Positions 45,493 to 57,838 of a DNA stretch of 64,000 nt are shown one piece after another (the first letter of the stretch is position 1; each line of letters opens with the position of its first letter). A model generated the notes under the pieces. It saw only the letters and a list, made by a program, of their open reading frames with translations. It had not been told where the DNA came from and did no database searches. The stretch covers positions 52,633,798 through 52,697,797 of the forward strand of contig OX326957.1 in NCBI GenBank assembly GCA_946800325.1. The letters are read 5' to 3'. Made by a program: the position numbers and the translations under genes. Origin of the DNA: Luzula sylvatica. Taxonomy: Eukaryota; Streptophyta; Magnoliopsida; Poales; Juncaceae.

Positions 45493-45774
45493 GTGGTATC
45501 AGAGCGATCGCCATCGATTCGAGGGTCGAATCATAGTCGTATATTAGATATACGCACGGGTTATCAAAGTTCGTACCCGTTTGCATGATGTTACATATAG
45601 AGAGTCAAATTCCGTTAAAATCACAAGTGGAATTCGCTAGAGATCGATCAAAAGTTCATTGAGAGTATCTAGGAATTATCGTGAAAAGGTTTCATTATTT
45701 ATCGTTTCAGAAACGAGCGAAAACGGAAGAAACGGCAAAATCTGCAGAAAATTAGAATACGAAACAGTGAGTAA

Positions 45775-46440
45775 AACTAAGATAATTTTCAGTGGGAAAC
45801 TCCAAATTGATTGGATCAAATTGGGGTAGTTAGATAATGAGATTATCTATGACTTTGATATAGAAAGTTTTTTCATTTGAACGAATTATCAGTGTCGTTT
45901 TTATGAAATACTGAAAGGGTGCGACTGTTTGACATACAGAGACTAAAACGTCCGTATATGTCGCATAGAAACTCCAATTGAGTCCAATCCAATTGGGTAA
46001 GTTATATAATAAGATTGTTTAGAACTTTCGTTCACGTTCAAAGTCGGTTGGAACAATTTAATATTTTTGTTTCAACAGAATACTGAAAAGGTGTCTGTAG
46101 TTTTCTGGTTGAAAAGGTGTCTATTGGATAAACTTACCTTTTCATTTGTTCGTATTTTACTAAAACTGCTATAACTTTCAGTAGAAAATTCCGATTTGAA
46201 TGGTTCAAATTAGGTTAGTTAGATAATGAGATTATCTAGAACTTTCATGTTGTAATATATTTCATTTGAGTGAAGTATTAGTGTCGTTCTAATGAAATAC
46301 CGAAAGGGTGCAGAAAAACAGTTTTTCTGCCGCCCCGGGGGCAGTTTTTGGCGCCCCGGACGCGTCCCGGGCGAGGTTTTCTCGCGCCCCACGGCCCTTG
46401 CGTTACAACGGATGGGGAAGTCCGTTATAACGGACCCTTC
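45775..46440 (+). repeat. Copy C leader: LTR-derived modules, GC-rich block, two AACGG palindromes
   Basis: One and a half copies of the LTR module (45779-46165 and 46166-46312) are followed by a very GC-rich block of about 75 bp (46329-46403, many CCCC/GGGG and CGCG) and two palindromic units, GCGTTACAACGG and TCCGTTATAACGGA (46401-46433). The leader then rejoins the sequence common to all copies. Confidence 0.7.
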
Positions 46441-47879
46441 TCTGGATGCTGTTTTTGTTTTCGCGATAACTTTGGCTACGAAGCTCGGAATTTTGAGTTC
46501 TTTATATCGATTTGATCGGCATCAAACATTCTAGCATATTAGATAATTAATTATTTAGAATAATTAATCTCCCTAAATAAATCATATGCATATAGAAAAT
46601 CTTGTGATAGTGATATAATTGGATTATGTCACGGATTTAGAAACATGCAATGGCATGATCCCTCATAATATTTAAGTCATGGAAATGCCTTCCATATCCA
46701 CAACTACCGAGTTCGGTGTTACGTTTCACGTGGGTTCAGGCTAAAGTCGGGCACGTGATATTGAAACAATCGAAAGGGTGGCAAGCGTTAAATCAGGACT
46801 TGTGAGGCACAGGCTAAAGTCGACTCACTAGTAACTTATTTGAACGATACGTTGGAGATGGTTGTGACTTAACCGTCCAGGCCAATCAGATTGGAGTTCG
46901 GGGCATAGATAGGATGCACACACGGAACTGGGATTGTATTGGATACGATCCATCACCGAAATCCTATAAAGGTTCAAGAGTCGTATTGGATACGATTGGA
47001 TATAATCCTACCTAAATAACGGGATCCCACCCGATAGGCTAAAGTCACTTGTGGGAGGAACGGAAATATGGGTCTTGAGTGTTATGGACTTGGAGTCCCG
47101 TATCGGTATGAGGGTTATCGATTCGATAAAATAACACTATGATATATTCATCATATAAGCATATAGATTAAGTACGCACGGTTAGGAGTTAATCTTCATC
47201 ATCCGTTTAGAATTATGTTTTCAAGCAACACCAAATATATCGTAGTGATCGATATGATAGATAGCTTTTGGGCCGGAATTACCATGATTAACCTTGATAG
47301 TTAAAGAATAGTTCTTTAGACTTAAAGGAACGTGTTGGACACGGAAATGGTAGATTCGGGGCTCGAGGCATTGGCTTTAGAGAAAGCCGGGTTCGATAAA
47401 CTTTAAGAAGGAATCGAACGATATTACGTGCCTTGTGGTGGCATGTATAGACGCAAATTTCTCAAAATTGTTTTGAGAATTCGGGTGTATATGAAAGTAA
47501 AACACAACGCTCATGAAATAGTTTCAAGAGCTAGAGCGCGTTGAATGGTTCGATGCGGCTCAAAGAGTAGGTTAATTTTGAGACGCCTTATGGGTCTTTG
47601 ATTAACACTCGTGTGTTGATGGTACGAGATTTGATGTTCGTGACCGAATATCATATGCATTCGATAGATAAGTCGATCCCGAAATTGCATATGATGCGAT
47701 TTAAATTTGAATTGGAGATGCTCAGAGTATCCGAGGAATCCAATGCATATAGATGCGTGGATGTCCTTGTAATTCAAAAGCGGGATCGAAAGAAATGTAT
47801 GTCTAAGGATATTTTGGGAAAATGTTTTCCAAAATGGAGAGTTCGGACAAAGAGTTGTCCAAACTAATGACTCAAAGAA

Positions 47880-50630
47880 TGGTGAAATCCGAGGAGGATT
47901 AAACCTAGAAGTTGATTGCTTCTTTTGGCATGGCCGTCTTGGCCATATAAACGAGATACGCGTATCTAGATTCCATGTGATGGAATGCTAGAATCATTCG
48001 AATTAGATTTGATTGATTAATGCAATACTTATTTATTAGGCAAAACGACAAAGGGCATCATTCTCCAAAGTATTGGAGAAAGATCCAGCGAATTATTGGA
48101 AATTATATTTACATATGATGTTCCGATAAGTTCCGAGGCAAGAGGAGGCTATCGGTATTTTGTTACGTTTATGGACGGTTAAAATAGATATGAAAATATC
48201 TATTTAATGCGTGCCGAAACAGAGACTTTTGAAAGGTTCAAAGAGTTTCAAAAACGAAATACGAAATCAACTAAGCAAGAAAATCAAAGTTTTTCGATAG
48301 GATCGAGAAAACGAGTATTTGAGCTAGACCTTTCGATAGGATCGAAGATGCGATATTTGAGTCATGAATATTGATGATCATTTATGATTGTGGAATCGTT
48401 TCATGATTGTCTTCATTTGGAACATTGAGATGTGTCCGAAAAGAGGAAATGAACGCATGTTGGACATGGTTCGATAAATGATAAGCCAATAGGATCTCCC
48501 AAAAATGTTTTGGGGATACGCCCTTGAGACAGCGGCACTAATGAATGGTTGCATATAAGATATGGACCATAAACCTTCTAATCGGTACAAAAACGCCATA
48601 TGAGATATGGATCGGAATGGTTCCGAAGTTGTCATTTGTACATATTTGAGGATGTGAGTATATTTCGAAATTTGTTTCGGTTAAACTCAATCCCAAATCT
48701 GGAAATTGTTCGTTTATCCTTAAGGAAACTAAAGGGTATTAGTTCTAACGTCCCTATGAAAATGAGATTTTCGTGGCTCGAAGAGATGCCTTCTTGGAGG
48801 AGGACTAGATGAGCACAAGTTTGGAACTTGGTGTCATTTATCTCTATGCGGGCTAGTGGGAGTAGAATAAATCTCGAAAGAGTTCGAGATCTGAAAATGA
48901 ACATTGTACCGATGAAAGTTGACATGGCTTCATCAAGAATTGATGAACGCAAGTCGAACACACAAAGGAATTTTTCGTAGATCAAGTAGGCTATATCATA
49001 AGCCGGTAAATACGAATTTATCAAGGCTAATGATGATAGATCGAAATCATATGATGATTCGATATCCTACAAGGATGCTATGAAAAGTTGATTCCACATG
49101 ACATGGTGTCATAAAATCTGAGATTCGATCCATGTAAATTATCAAGTTCAGAACTTGATTTCATCACTTTCTGGGTTAGACCCGTGAAATGTGAGTAGGT
49201 TTTTCAAGATGAAGAACCTACATGGATAGGAATACGCATATATATAAAGCGAGGCTTTTTGCGAAGAGTTTCATGCAATTCACAGTCGGACTATGAAGAA
49301 ACGTTTTCGCATGTTGCCATGCTTTCCTATTCTCGAAATTATGCTTGCCATAATCGCGTATTATGACTATCTGATGTGGCAAGATGGATGTCAAAACCGA
49401 ATTTCTTAACAGAAATTTTATTAAAGGATGTGTACTTGACACATCCTTACGGTTTTGTCGATTCATAAGAATTGGAATAGGATATGCATGCTTTAACGAT
49501 CCATATGATGGATTAAAGAATGCTTCTCAGAATTGGAATATTCGTTTTGACAAAGTTATAAACAGTTATAACATTGTCGGAACGAATGAAAACTTTGTGT
49601 ACACATGAAGGTTAGTGGGAGCTGCGTTATATTTCTTGTAACGACAAAGGATTTAGACGAGACCGCTTATGAATAAGCATGAAGATCTATAGGATAGATC
49701 TAAGAAGTTTATCGTTCTATGTTATGGCACATATATCGACATATTGTTGAAAATGGTTTTCAACATATAACTCCTTGGAGGAGTTAAATCAAAATGTCGA
49801 ATGACAGAAATTTTCAAATGCTCGATGTGAGACATCAAGCAGCGCGAAAAGTAATAATATTATGCCTTACATTTGATGTTAGGATCTATTATATCTGTCA
49901 TGATATGTATGTGGCTATACGTCGTACACATAAGTCGTCTAATTTACCGTCAATAAATTCATGGGAATCACATGAGTTTGAATGTAATTCTATTACATAA
50001 GACTAACTCTTGTGAATGTATAATGGTTATACATTTATATACATAATGGTTATGTATATTTAAACCCATTGGAATCTGTATTTATAGCGGTGAATATTAT
50101 CCTTGAATACTTTGCGAAAGAATTCAGGATTTTTATCTATAATGGTGTGGAGGACGTGTTGGTTATAAAGAGTTATAACAACAACAGTTTCCAAAGATTA
50201 AGCACGTCCAAATATGTAGCACGACTTTCGATCACAAAGTGTGTACATGTTTTGCTTAGATGAAAACACGGTTATGTGGAATGGTTCCACAAGACCAATA
50301 GTTTATGATTCTATGTACGGAGGCGAGTATATTGCGGTTATAAATCGCAAAAGGAAGTGGTATGGATCAAGGAAACATGACCAAACTCTCGTAGCCACGA
50401 GTTATCGGATTTATGGTTGTTTATTGCGTGAAACGCAATAGTACAAGCCAAAAATGCCGAGGTCACAACCACTTCTAGCCAATACTCAGAAAATTTCATT
50501 TGATCCATGAAATTTTGTGAAAAGATGTGATCATAGGTATTGGAAATGTTCCAATCCTGCTGAAGATTAACACTAGCGGGAACGTGCGGACCCGTTTACA
50601 AAACCGCTCTCTCTAGTCGCGCGTGACTGT
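47880..50630 (+). pseudogene. Copy C copia pol remnant
   Basis: Same order and defects as copy A: GAG-pre-integrase near 47920-47970 (WHGRLGHINE), integrase near 48140-48260 with the shared in-frame TAA at 48180-48182, reverse transcriptase signature KMDVKTEFLN near 49384, RNase H EYIAVINRK near 50330, and a frameshifted NVADPFTKPL near 50580-50610. No functional product. Confidence 0.85.
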
Positions 50631-51858
50631 CATGCGATGACTATGGGTATGGAGATACCTAGAGGAGGAAGAAGAGAGTAGAGTGTAGTTATCTAATACG
50701 ATAGTCCTCGCAGGTTGTGGGTATGGAGATACCCATAGATAAACGTTGTATCACCCAAATACTTAGTCCATATGAATGTATCCCTTTTAAAAATTTTGTT
50801 TACTTAAATTTTCATGCATTCACCTTATATGAAAACTGTGCGCTGGGTTGTGTAATATGATTACATGAACCTTGATTTGAACTTGTGTGGACGTCGACAT
50901 AGTTGAGGACCATGTGCAGCGAAACCGTCACACTTAAAGTGTCATTTCTAAACATCCCTAGTCGCGGGTCAGTTTGCTTAAGAGAGAAGCATTACTATTA
51001 CAAGGGAATAGACTGAACGCGTACACTAGTACGTTAGCCGAGGAGATGATTATGTTTTGCTAATCATGGGACAAGGTGCTTGTCGAATCGGGAACGTAGA
51101 TATATGTTAGGTTACATGTATTGGATTTGACCGAAGCCGCGAGACCATGACATGGTTTAGTCATTATAAATGGACTTGCGACGGATGGGGTTTTAGGTTC
51201 TTCAAACTTGAGGGGATCATTGATTGAGTTACGTGCGTAACACAATGCTTTGATATGATCTTACGCTCACCGTAACAGGGAGTTAAAAGGGTCATCATTG
51301 GGTGTTGTCCGAAATACGGAATTCAATGTGAGTCTCCAAGATAGGAATTGTTTATTCCGAAAGGAAGAGATATCTCTTAGGCGCCGCTCGATGAGTTGAT
51401 TAACGAAAACCGTGGCCACGGTCAATGGTATTAATGGTTAATATCGATTGAAATTTGTTAACTCAACTCGGAATCGGGGAATAAGTGTAGTTAATCAAAT
51501 TATAAGGATGACTATAACCATGCCTTTTGATTAACGGATATCGCAAACAAGACACCTAGTAACCGCTATTCGAGATAGGCACAATGATCACAATCATTAT
51601 TCGTTTAACATGGGTAGCTATGATGGAGTGACTAGATCCCGCTCATGAGCTTGTAGGCATTGGAAACAACCTACTGCCATCGTTAAGTCGAACCTACATG
51701 GTCACACAACGAGTCGTACTAAGTCGGGCTTGATCATAAAAATTGGCACATAGGATGTGCATAGCTTGGTATTTGATACGCGAGCTATATTCTCTAAAAT
51801 CGTGCGTATTGGATATGCATGAGTACCTTTTAGGTAGATCTGAAATTGAGTGGGAGAC

Positions 51859-52848
51859 TGAAGGAAATACAGTTTCAGGATCAACCGTAAAAGTGTACAC
51901 AAGGATAAACGAATGTAGTCGTACATTCGTGGTCATAACTGTCAGTGGGAAAATCCGATTTGAATGGTTCAAATTGGGTTAGATAGATAATTAGATTATC
52001 TATAACATTCATGTAGAAATATATTTCATATGAACGAAGTATTAGTGTCGTTTATGTGAAATACCGAAAGGGTGCAACAATATGACATACAGTTAGTAAA
52101 ACAGTCATATATTTTGCATACGAACTCCAATTGGGCTGGACCAAATTGGGTTGTGTAGATAATTAGATTATCTACAACTTTCATGTTGGGTGATTTTCTG
52201 TCTGAGAAATTTACCAATTTCGAAATGACAGAATACTGACCAGGTTCATGCAGTTTTCTGTGTGAGAGGGTGTATATTGGATATACATGCATTTTGGCTA
52301 ATCCTGATCCTATTAGGTACAAATAGGATACTTTCTCTCTTATCACTATGCAAGTTAACGCAATCTTATTCAGAATATTCAGGAGATTTTCCAGAATAAT
52401 TGAGATACAACTTTCTATTGAGTGAAAGGGTGTAAAGAGAGATAACCGAGAAAATGAGTTTTCTCGGTGTAGAGAATCAAACGATCGAGCAAGTTCGCCG
52501 GTGCATCGTCTAGGCAGGTGCATCCGCGACCGACGTCTTGCGACTCACGGTGGATACAAGTAGATGAGCGACAATTGTGGCTCTTAGATTGTGATCGACC
52601 CAAGGAGTGAGAAGACGGCCAACGAACGGTGAAAGACGCGTCGTATGGGACGCGCGGATTGTCACCAACGTGACAGGAGATATAAGGCGGCGATCAACCC
52701 TTCGTGCGTGATCAATTTCACGCTGGTATAGATCTATCATTCTAATTGCATCGTACCCACGAAGTCGTGGCGTGATCTCGGGAATCGGGGAATCGGACCG
52801 GGCCTTCATTCCGCTGCGCGGGCCCGGGGTCGAGGATATTCTCCTTCA
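51859..52848 (+). repeat. Copy C 3' LTR
   Basis: 990 bp, ending CTTCA and followed by the second GATTT. Its TATA box is altered to TACAAATA near 52318. Confidence 0.9.
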
Positions 52849-53482
52849 GATTTTCCATTTCGAAAATGCACTGACATTGAATGTATATCCCCATGAGTAT
52901 CTTTTGGAATACAAGGTAAATTTTGAATATGTACACTTTAATAATTTAATTTTACAATCTAGTTCTAAAATATGAGTAATTTATCTTATTATGCTAAATA
53001 GGGATAATATTATTTTGGCTTCATAAAAGATAGCAAGGGATCTAAGATTATTTTGGGAGGTATGCCTTAATGTTATTTTTAATTTTATACATTTCATAAA
53101 TTTAATTAATAAAATTTGGTTAAATAAATTACAGATATTGTCCTTGCCAATAGGTTCGTCAAGTGTGATGTTGACAATCATGTAATTGGATGAACCAACT
53201 ATAATTGTAAGTTGGGACAGTTTTAAAAATAATATAGTTTTTCGTATATCTTTCTTAAAATACCTTTCATTATTATTTGGTTACATATTAACTGATATAT
53301 TAATTATTTTGTGATCTAGGTTCATCGACCATAAATATCCAAGACGATATAACCGGGAAGATTCATGTCGTGAATGCTCACCGATTAGGATCGGAATCGT
53401 TATTTCCATATTCACTTTTAATAAATATACAAGCTCATGCTCTCCATTTTTGCACCAAGTCTATAGAGATTTATTCATTGTT
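52849..53482 (+). pseudogene. Aspartic protease, 3' part (unit 0), exons 7 to last
   Basis: Resumes exon 7 after copy C (FHFENALTLNVYPHEYLLEYK is the conserved core, donor at 52915), then a short degenerate exon near 52990-53060 (DSKGSKIILG), an exon at 53137-53200 (DIVLANRFVKCDVDNHVIG) in which the following Trp codon is TGA, and a last exon from about 53322 (STINIQDDITGKIHVVNAH) with a hydrophobic tail. This matches the C-terminal end of ASPR-type proteases. It runs to the copia LTR at 53483. Confidence 0.75.
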
Positions 53483-53608
53483 TGTTTGGAGGTTACTCTA
53501 ATTTGTTTTTAGTGATTCATGGTGTATATATATAGATGATGTACACTCCTTTATGAATCAATGAAATTACTTGTTCATTCATATTCTAGTAAACATACCT
53601 AAATTACA
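53483..53608 (+). repeat. Short copia LTR, unit 0
   Basis: 126 bp, TGTTTGGAGG...AAATTACA, followed 8 bases later by TGCTATCAGAGC, a PBS with one mismatch (C for G), and then the first 14 codons of gag. It is one of four near-identical LTRs at 53483, 54864, 56243 and 57622. Confidence 0.8.
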
Positions 53609-53734
53609 CTCTATTATGCTATCAGAGCCTTCTTGAGTAGCTTAATCATGTTTTTTTTTTTTTTCTCTTCAATTTCTTCGGTTTTTCATCCATGGATCCA
53701 ATGGAGAAACCTTCTACCCTTCATTATCAGATTG

Positions 53735-54863
53735 ATTCTTTATTTTCCTAAATATAGGCCGTATTATAATGTTAATATGACGGAGATTGATGTTGAGGGT
53801 TCCATGATTCAAATACGGAGGCAATTTTCCACAATTGTTGATAGTGGTACCACTCTAGTGCATCTCCCAGAGGTGATTTATAGTGCGGTTACGAATAAGG
53901 TATGTGAAAATTTTAATTTATGTATTGTTGTTAATATCAATATCAATATCAATATCGTATCCAAAGATACCAATTTTACTCGCCTCCACGACATTCCTAA
54001 TTGTGAAAATGTACTTCGAACCTTGAATATAATTTTTATGTATTTATAGGTATTCAAGAAACATCATGGTATTCATTTGGATCAATATCATGATATGATA
54101 CATTTTCCATACAACGGCTTGTGAGTATTACTTTAAAATTAAACATAATCCCCATGAGTGTTACATTTTTCAACTAAATTTATGTTTTTTATGTGCATTC
54201 ATTTTATATTTTTTTGTAGTTTGGACAATGATTTTCCGTTTCGAAAATGCACTGACATTGAATGTATATCCCCATGAGTATCTTTTGGAATACAAGGTAA
54301 ATTTTGAATATGTACACTTTAATAATTTAATTTTACAATCTAGTTCTAAAATATGAGTAATTTATCTTATTATGCTAAATAGGGATAATATTATTTTGGC
54401 TTCATAAAAGATAGCAAGGGATCTAAGATTATTTTGGGAGGTATGCCTTAATGTTATTTTTAATTTTATACATTTCATAAATTTAATTAATAAAATTTGG
54501 TTAAATAAATTACAGATATTGTCCTTGCCAATAGGTTGGTTAAGTGTGATGTTGACAATCATGTAATTGGATGGACCAACTATAATTGTAAGTTGGGACA
54601 GTTTTAAAAATAATATAGTTTTTCGTATATCTTTCTTAAAATACCTTTCATTATTATTTGGTTACATATTAACTGATAAATTAATTATTTCGTAATCTAG
54701 GTTCATCGACCATAAATATCCAAGACGATATAACCGGGAAGATTCATGTCGTGAATGCTCACCGATTAGGATCGGAATCGTTATTTCCATATTCACTTTT
54801 AATAAACATACAAGCTCATGCTCTCCATTCATGCACCAAGTCTATAGAGATTTATTCATTGTT
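53735..54863 (+). pseudogene. Protease 3' fragment, unit 1
   Basis: Exon 5 (with TIVDSGTTLVHLPE), exon 6, exon 7 and the terminal exons without copy C. Here the Trp codon after HVIG is intact (TGG), and a terminal WTNYNC-like end precedes the last exon. It has no promoter, signal peptide or first catalytic half, so it cannot make an active protease. Confidence 0.8.
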
Positions 54864-54989
54864 TGTTATGAGGTTACTCTAATTTGTTTTTAGTGATTCA
54901 TGGTGTATATATATAGATGATGTACACTCCTTTATGAATCAATGAAATTACTTGTTCATTCATATTCTAGTAAACATACCTAAATTACA
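54864..54989 (+). repeat. Short copia LTR, unit 1
   Basis: 126 bp, followed by the variant PBS TGCTATCAGAGC as in unit 0. Confidence 0.8.
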
Positions 54990-55114
54990 CTCTATTATGC
55001 TATCAGAGCCTTCTTGAGTAGCTTAATCATGTTTTTTTTTTTTTCTCTTCAATTTCTTCGGTTTTTCATCCATGGATCCAATGGAGAAACCTTCTACCCT
55101 TCATTATCAGATTG

Positions 55115-56242
55115 ATTCTTTATTTTCCTAAATATAGGCCGTATTATAATGTTAATATGACGGAGATTGATGTTGAGGGTTCCATGATTCAAATACGGAG
55201 GCAATTTTCCACAATTGTTGATAGTGGTACCACTCTAGTGCATCTCCCAGAGGTGATTTATAGTGCGGTTACGAATAAGGTATGTGAAAATTTTAATTTA
55301 TGTATTGTTGTTAATATCAATATCAATATCAATATCGTATCCAAAGATACGAATTTTACTCGCCTCCACAACATTCCAAATTGTGAAAATGTACTTCGAA
55401 CCTTGAATATAATTTTTATGTATTTATAGGTATTCAAGAAACATCATGGTATTCATTTGGATCAATATCATGATATGATACATTTTCCATACAACGGCTT
55501 GTGAGTATTACTTTAAAATTAAACATAATCCCCATGAGTGTTACATTTTTCAACTAAATTTATGTTTTTTATGTGCATTCATTTTATATTTTTTGCAGTT
55601 TGGACAATGATTTTCCGTTTCGAAAATGCACTGACATTGAATGTATATCCCCATGAGTATCTTTTGGAATACAAGGTAAATTTTGAATATGTACACTTTA
55701 ATAATTTAATTTTACAATCTAGTTCTAAAATATGAGTAATTTATCTTATTATGCTAAATAGGGATAGTATTATTTTGGCTTCATAAAAGATAGCAAGGGA
55801 TCTAAGATTATTTTGGGAGGTATGCCTTAATGTTATTTTTAATTTTACACATTTCATAAATTTAATTAATAAAATTTGGTTAAATAAATTACAGATATTG
55901 TCCTTGCCAATAGGTTGGTCAAGTGTGATGTTGACAATCATGTAATTGGATGGACCAACTATAATTTTAAGTTGTGACAGTTTTAAAAATAATATAGTTT
56001 TTCGTATATCTTTCTTAAAATACCTTTCATTATTATTTGGTTACATATTAACTGATAAATTAATTATTTCGTGATCTAGGTTCATCGACCATAAATATCC
56101 AAGACGATATAACCGGGAAGATTCATGTCGTGAATGATCACCGACTAGGATCGGAATCGTTATTTCCATATTCACTTTTAATAAACATACAAGCTCATGC
56201 TCTCCATTCATGCACCAAGTCTATAGAGATTTATTCATTGTT
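55115..56242 (+). pseudogene. Protease 3' fragment, unit 2
   Basis: Same exon set as unit 1. It shares with unit 3 the variants ATTCCAAAT (exon 5-6 intron) and CACCGACTAGG (last exon), where units 0 and 1 have ATTCCTAAT and CACCGATTAGG. Confidence 0.8.
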
Positions 56243-56368
56243 TGTTAGGAGGTTACTCTAATTTGTTTTTAGTGATTCATGGTGTATATATATAGATGAT
56301 GTACACTCCTTCATGAATCAATGAAATTACTTGTTCATTCATATTCTAGTAAACATACCTAAATTACA
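56243..56368 (+). repeat. Short copia LTR, unit 2
   Basis: 126 bp, TGTTAGGAGG...AAATTACA, followed by the canonical PBS TGGTATCAGAGC. Confidence 0.8.
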
Positions 56369-56493
56369 CTCTATTATGGTATCAGAGCCTTCTTGAGTAG
56401 CTTAATCATTTTTTATTTTTTTTCTCTTCAATTTCTTCGGTTTTTCATCCATGGATCCAATGGAGAAACCTTCTACCCTTCATTATCAGATTG

Positions 56494-57621
56494 ATTCTTT
56501 ATTTTCCTAAATATAGGCCGTATTATAATGTTAATATGACGGAGATTGATGTTGAGGGTTCCATGATTCAAATACGGAGGCAATTTTCCACAATTGTTGA
56601 TAGTGGTACCACTCTAGTGCATCTCCCAGAGGTGATTTATAGTGCGGTTACGAATAAGGTATGTGAAAATTTTAATTTATGTATTGTTGTTAATATCAAT
56701 ATCAATATCAATATCGTATCCAAAGATACGAATTTTACTCGCCTCCACGACATTCCAAATTGTGAAAATATACTTCGAACCTTGAATATAATTTTTATGT
56801 ATTTATAGGTATTCAAGAAACATCATGGTATTCATTTGGATCAATATCATGATATGATACATTTTCCATACAACGGATTGTGAGTATTACTTTAAAATTA
56901 AACATAATCCCCATGAGTGTTACATTTTTCAACTAAATTGATGTTTTTTATGTGCATTCATTTTATATTTTTTGCAGTTTGGACAATGATTTTCCGTTTC
57001 GAAAATGCACTGACATTGAATGTATATCCCCATGAGTATCTTTTGGAATACAAGGTAAATTTTGAATATGTACACTTTAATAATTTAATTTTACAATATA
57101 GTTCTAAAATATGAGTAATTTATCTTATTATGCTAAATAGGGCTAATATTATTTTGGCTTCATAAAAGATAGCAAGGGATCTAAGATTATTTTGGGAGGT
57201 ATGCCTTAATGTTATTTTTAATTTTATACATTTCATAAATTTAATTAATAAAATTTGGTTAAATAAATTACAGATATTGTCCTTGCCAATAGGTTGGTCA
57301 AGTGTGATGTTGACAATCATGTAATTGGATGGACCAACTATAATTGTAAGTTGGGACAGTTTTAAAAATAATATAGTTTTTCGTATATCTTTCTTAAAAT
57401 ACCTTTCATTATTATTTGGTTACATATTAACTGATAAATTAATTATTTCGTGATCTAGGTTCATCGACCATAAATATCCAAGACGATATAACCGGGAAGA
57501 TTCATGTCGTGAATGCTCACCGACTAGGATCGGAATCGTTATTCCCATATTCACTTTTAATAAACATACAAGCTCATGCTCTCTATTCATGCACCAAGTC
57601 TATAGAGATTTATTCATTGTT
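56494..57621 (+). pseudogene. Protease 3' fragment, unit 3
   Basis: Last copy of the protease exons. It abuts the LTR that leads into the long copia body, so this is the arrangement closest to the original copia insertion. Confidence 0.8.
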
Positions 57622-57747
57622 TGTGAGGAGGTTACTCTAATTTGTTTTTAGTGATTCATGGTGCATATATATAGATGATGTACACTCCTTTATGAATCAA
57701 TGAAATTACTTGTTCATTCATATTCTAGTAAACATACCTAAATTACA
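57622..57747 (+). repeat. Short copia 5' LTR (unit 3)
   Basis: 126 bp, TGTGAGGAGG...AAATTACA. A TATATATATAG stretch in its middle could act as a TATA box. The true 5' LTR of the long element. Confidence 0.8.
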
Positions 57748-57838
57748 CTCTATTATGGTATCAGAGCCTTCTTGAGTAGCTTAATCATGTTTTTCTTCTT
57801 CTTCTTTTTTTCTCTTCAATTTCTTCGGTTTTTCATCC

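Larger units (their letters stand above)
44503..52848 (+). mobile_element. Ty1/copia element, copy C (inserted in protease exon 7)
   Basis: LTRs at 44503-45492 and 51859-52848 (990 bp each, constant offset 7,356) and TSD GATTT at 44498-44502 and 52849-52853. The PBS TGGTATCAGAGC is at 45494-45505 and the PPT AGTGGGAGA precedes the 3' LTR. The interior parallels copy A along its whole length, with pol remnants and the 1.2-kb 3' non-coding region. Roughly 1.5-2% LTR divergence is visible, so it is older than copy A. Its insertion splits exon 7 of the aspartic-protease relic. Confidence 0.92.
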
